Assembly (NCBI GenBank): GCA_903959715.1
Contig: CAJBXX010000142.1
Location: 1-6,331, forward strand
Length of the DNA: 6,331 bases
Direction: 5' to 3'
From: an uncultured Alphaproteobacteria bacterium
GTDB lineage: Bacteria > Pseudomonadota > Alphaproteobacteria > Rickettsiales > UBA1997
The notes under the pieces are model-generated. The model was not told where the DNA came from, searched no databases, and was given only the letters and a program-made list of their open reading frames with translations. Position 1 is the stretch's first letter; each line of letters starts with the position of its first letter. Shown in pieces: positions 5,484 to 6,331 of the stretch. The translations under genes and the position numbers were made by a program.

Positions 5484-6331
5484 ATGAAAGGTATTATTTT
5501 AGCTGGTGGCAGTGGCACGCGCTTGGCTCCACTCACTCACATTATTTCTAAACAACTTCTTCCAGTTTATGACAAACCAATGATTTGCTACCCACTCGCG
5601 AACCTTATGAATATTGGAATTAAAGAGATTTTAATTATTTCCACCCCCGAAGATACTGGCAATATTGAAAAATTTTTGGGCAATGGCGACAATTTTGGCA
5701 TAAAAATTGAATATGCCGTCCAGCACCAGCCCAAAGGCATCGCCGAGGCTTTTATCGTCGGCGAAAAATTCGTTGGCAATGATGATGTTTGTTTAATTTT
5801 AGGCGATAATATTTTCTACGGCACCGACTTTGAAGCCAAAACTTTTAAAGATCATTTTGACGATTTAAAAAATAAAAAAACTGATGCCTTTATTTTTGCT
5901 TATCAAGTCTCTGACCCTGAAAGATATGGCGTCGTCGAACTTGATTCAACAAAAAAAATTGCAATTTCAATTGAAGAAAAACCCACTCACCCCAAATCAA
6001 ATTGGGCGGTAACGGGTTTTTATATTTACAATAATGATGTCATAAAAATTGCTAAAAATTTACAGCCATCTTCGCGCGGTGAGCTTGAAATTACTGATGT
6101 CAATAAAGCTTATTTAGAAAATGGCAAACTGGGCGTAATCAAGTTGGGACAAGGTTTCGCATGGCTTGATGCTGGCACGCCCGACTCGCTTTTAGATTCG
6201 GCAAAATTTATTCAAACCATCGAAAAAAGACAAGGCTTGAAAATCGCTTGCTTAGAAGAAATAGCTCTCAAACGCAATTTTATCAATCAAGAAAAATTTT
6301 TAAAACTTTGCGAAAAATATAAAAAAGGTTC
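5484..6331 (+). CDS. rfbA: Glucose-1-phosphate thymidylyltransferase, 3' end cut by window
   Basis: Joins dTTP and glucose-1-phosphate to give dTDP-glucose and pyrophosphate, the first step toward dTDP-L-rhamnose and other deoxysugars of O-antigen or surface glycans; cytoplasmic. The 282 complete codons show the nucleotidyltransferase signature GGSGTRLAPLT (8-18), SKQLLPVYDKPM (22-33), the metal-binding Asp108 in LGDNIFYG (106-113), RYGVVE (147-152), EEKP (164-167), SSRGELEITDVN (196-207) and the second metal-binding Asp229 in WLDAGTPDS (227-235). The family is about 290 residues long, so only roughly ten are missing beyond the edge. The ATG at 5484 is chosen because MKGIILAGG is the canonical N-terminus; an in-frame ATG at 5388 would add 32 residues, described in the findings. 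No Shine-Dalgarno is seen at either start. It is divergent from cmk. Other dTDP-rhamnose genes (rfbB, rfbC, rfbD) may follow outside the window. rffH/rmlA are equivalent names. Confidence 0.95.
   Translation, partial: MKGIILAGGSGTRLAPLTHIISKQLLPVYDKPMICYPLANLMNIGIKEILIISTPEDTGNIEKFLGNGDNFGIKIEYAVQHQPKGIAEAFIVGEKFVGNDDVCLILGDNIFYGTDFEAKTFKDHFDDLKNKKTDAFIFAYQVSDPERYGVVELDSTKKIAISIEEKPTHPKSNWAVTGFYIYNNDVIKIAKNLQPSSRGELEITDVNKAYLENGKLGVIKLGQGFAWLDAGTPDSLLDSAKFIQTIEKRQGLKIACLEEIALKRNFINQEKFLKLCEKYKKG

Noticed and set aside
5588..5779. Minus-strand frame of 63 codons opposite rfbA.
   Set aside because: Antisense to conserved RfbA sequence.
1..6331. A novel defence, mobile or biosynthetic system.
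   Set aside because: Every substantial open frame is a recognised housekeeping gene and the gaps are short; nothing in the window supports such a system.

Overview
The window is AT-rich (about 30% G+C by eye) bacterial chromosome in the standard genetic code. The four complete genes all end in TAA, and UGA is not used as a sense codon. It holds five recognisable housekeeping genes. Four complete ones lie on the minus strand, in transcription order cmk, purH, pepF (M3 oligoendopeptidase), rpsB. One plus-strand gene, rfbA/rmlA (glucose-1-phosphate thymidylyltransferase), starts at 5484 and runs off the right edge. I see no mobile element, tRNA, rRNA, CRISPR array, phage gene or defence system.

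The protein sequences look alphaproteobacterial to me. The signs are the S2 motifs (GQYYVNFRWLGGMLTNWKT, the IDTNKES/VDTNCNPD/IPGNDD series), the PepF 'LPAWNLKDFY...RLFDETINNLKF' pattern, and a long K/E-rich S2 tail. The low G+C suggests a reduced or host-associated lineage, possibly Rickettsiales- or Holosporales-like. That placement is recalled family resemblance, not a search result. A complete purH would be unusual for the classical Rickettsia group, which lacks de novo purine synthesis.

Layout. Positions 1-69 hold nothing I can identify. A 15-bp perfect hairpin (70-115) ends the rpsB transcript. rpsB (122-1108) stands alone, with no tsf in the 121 bases downstream. A 215-bp gap (1109-1323) holds the rpsB leader: a small hairpin and a weak -10. 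pepF, purH and cmk (1324-5340) are separated by only 27 and 9 bp and look like one operon driven from a promoter just upstream of cmk. The 143-bp divergent region 5341-5483 carries that promoter plus an operator-like inverted repeat ahead of rfbA.

Functionally, cmk and purH serve pyrimidine and purine nucleotide supply, pepF degrades oligopeptides, rpsB is a core ribosomal protein, and rfbA starts dTDP-sugar synthesis for surface polysaccharide. Nothing amounts to a new system. The points worth a second look are regulatory and architectural: no Shine-Dalgarno at any of the five starts, rpsB without tsf, the S2 tail, the ambiguous rfbA start and the palindrome in its leader.
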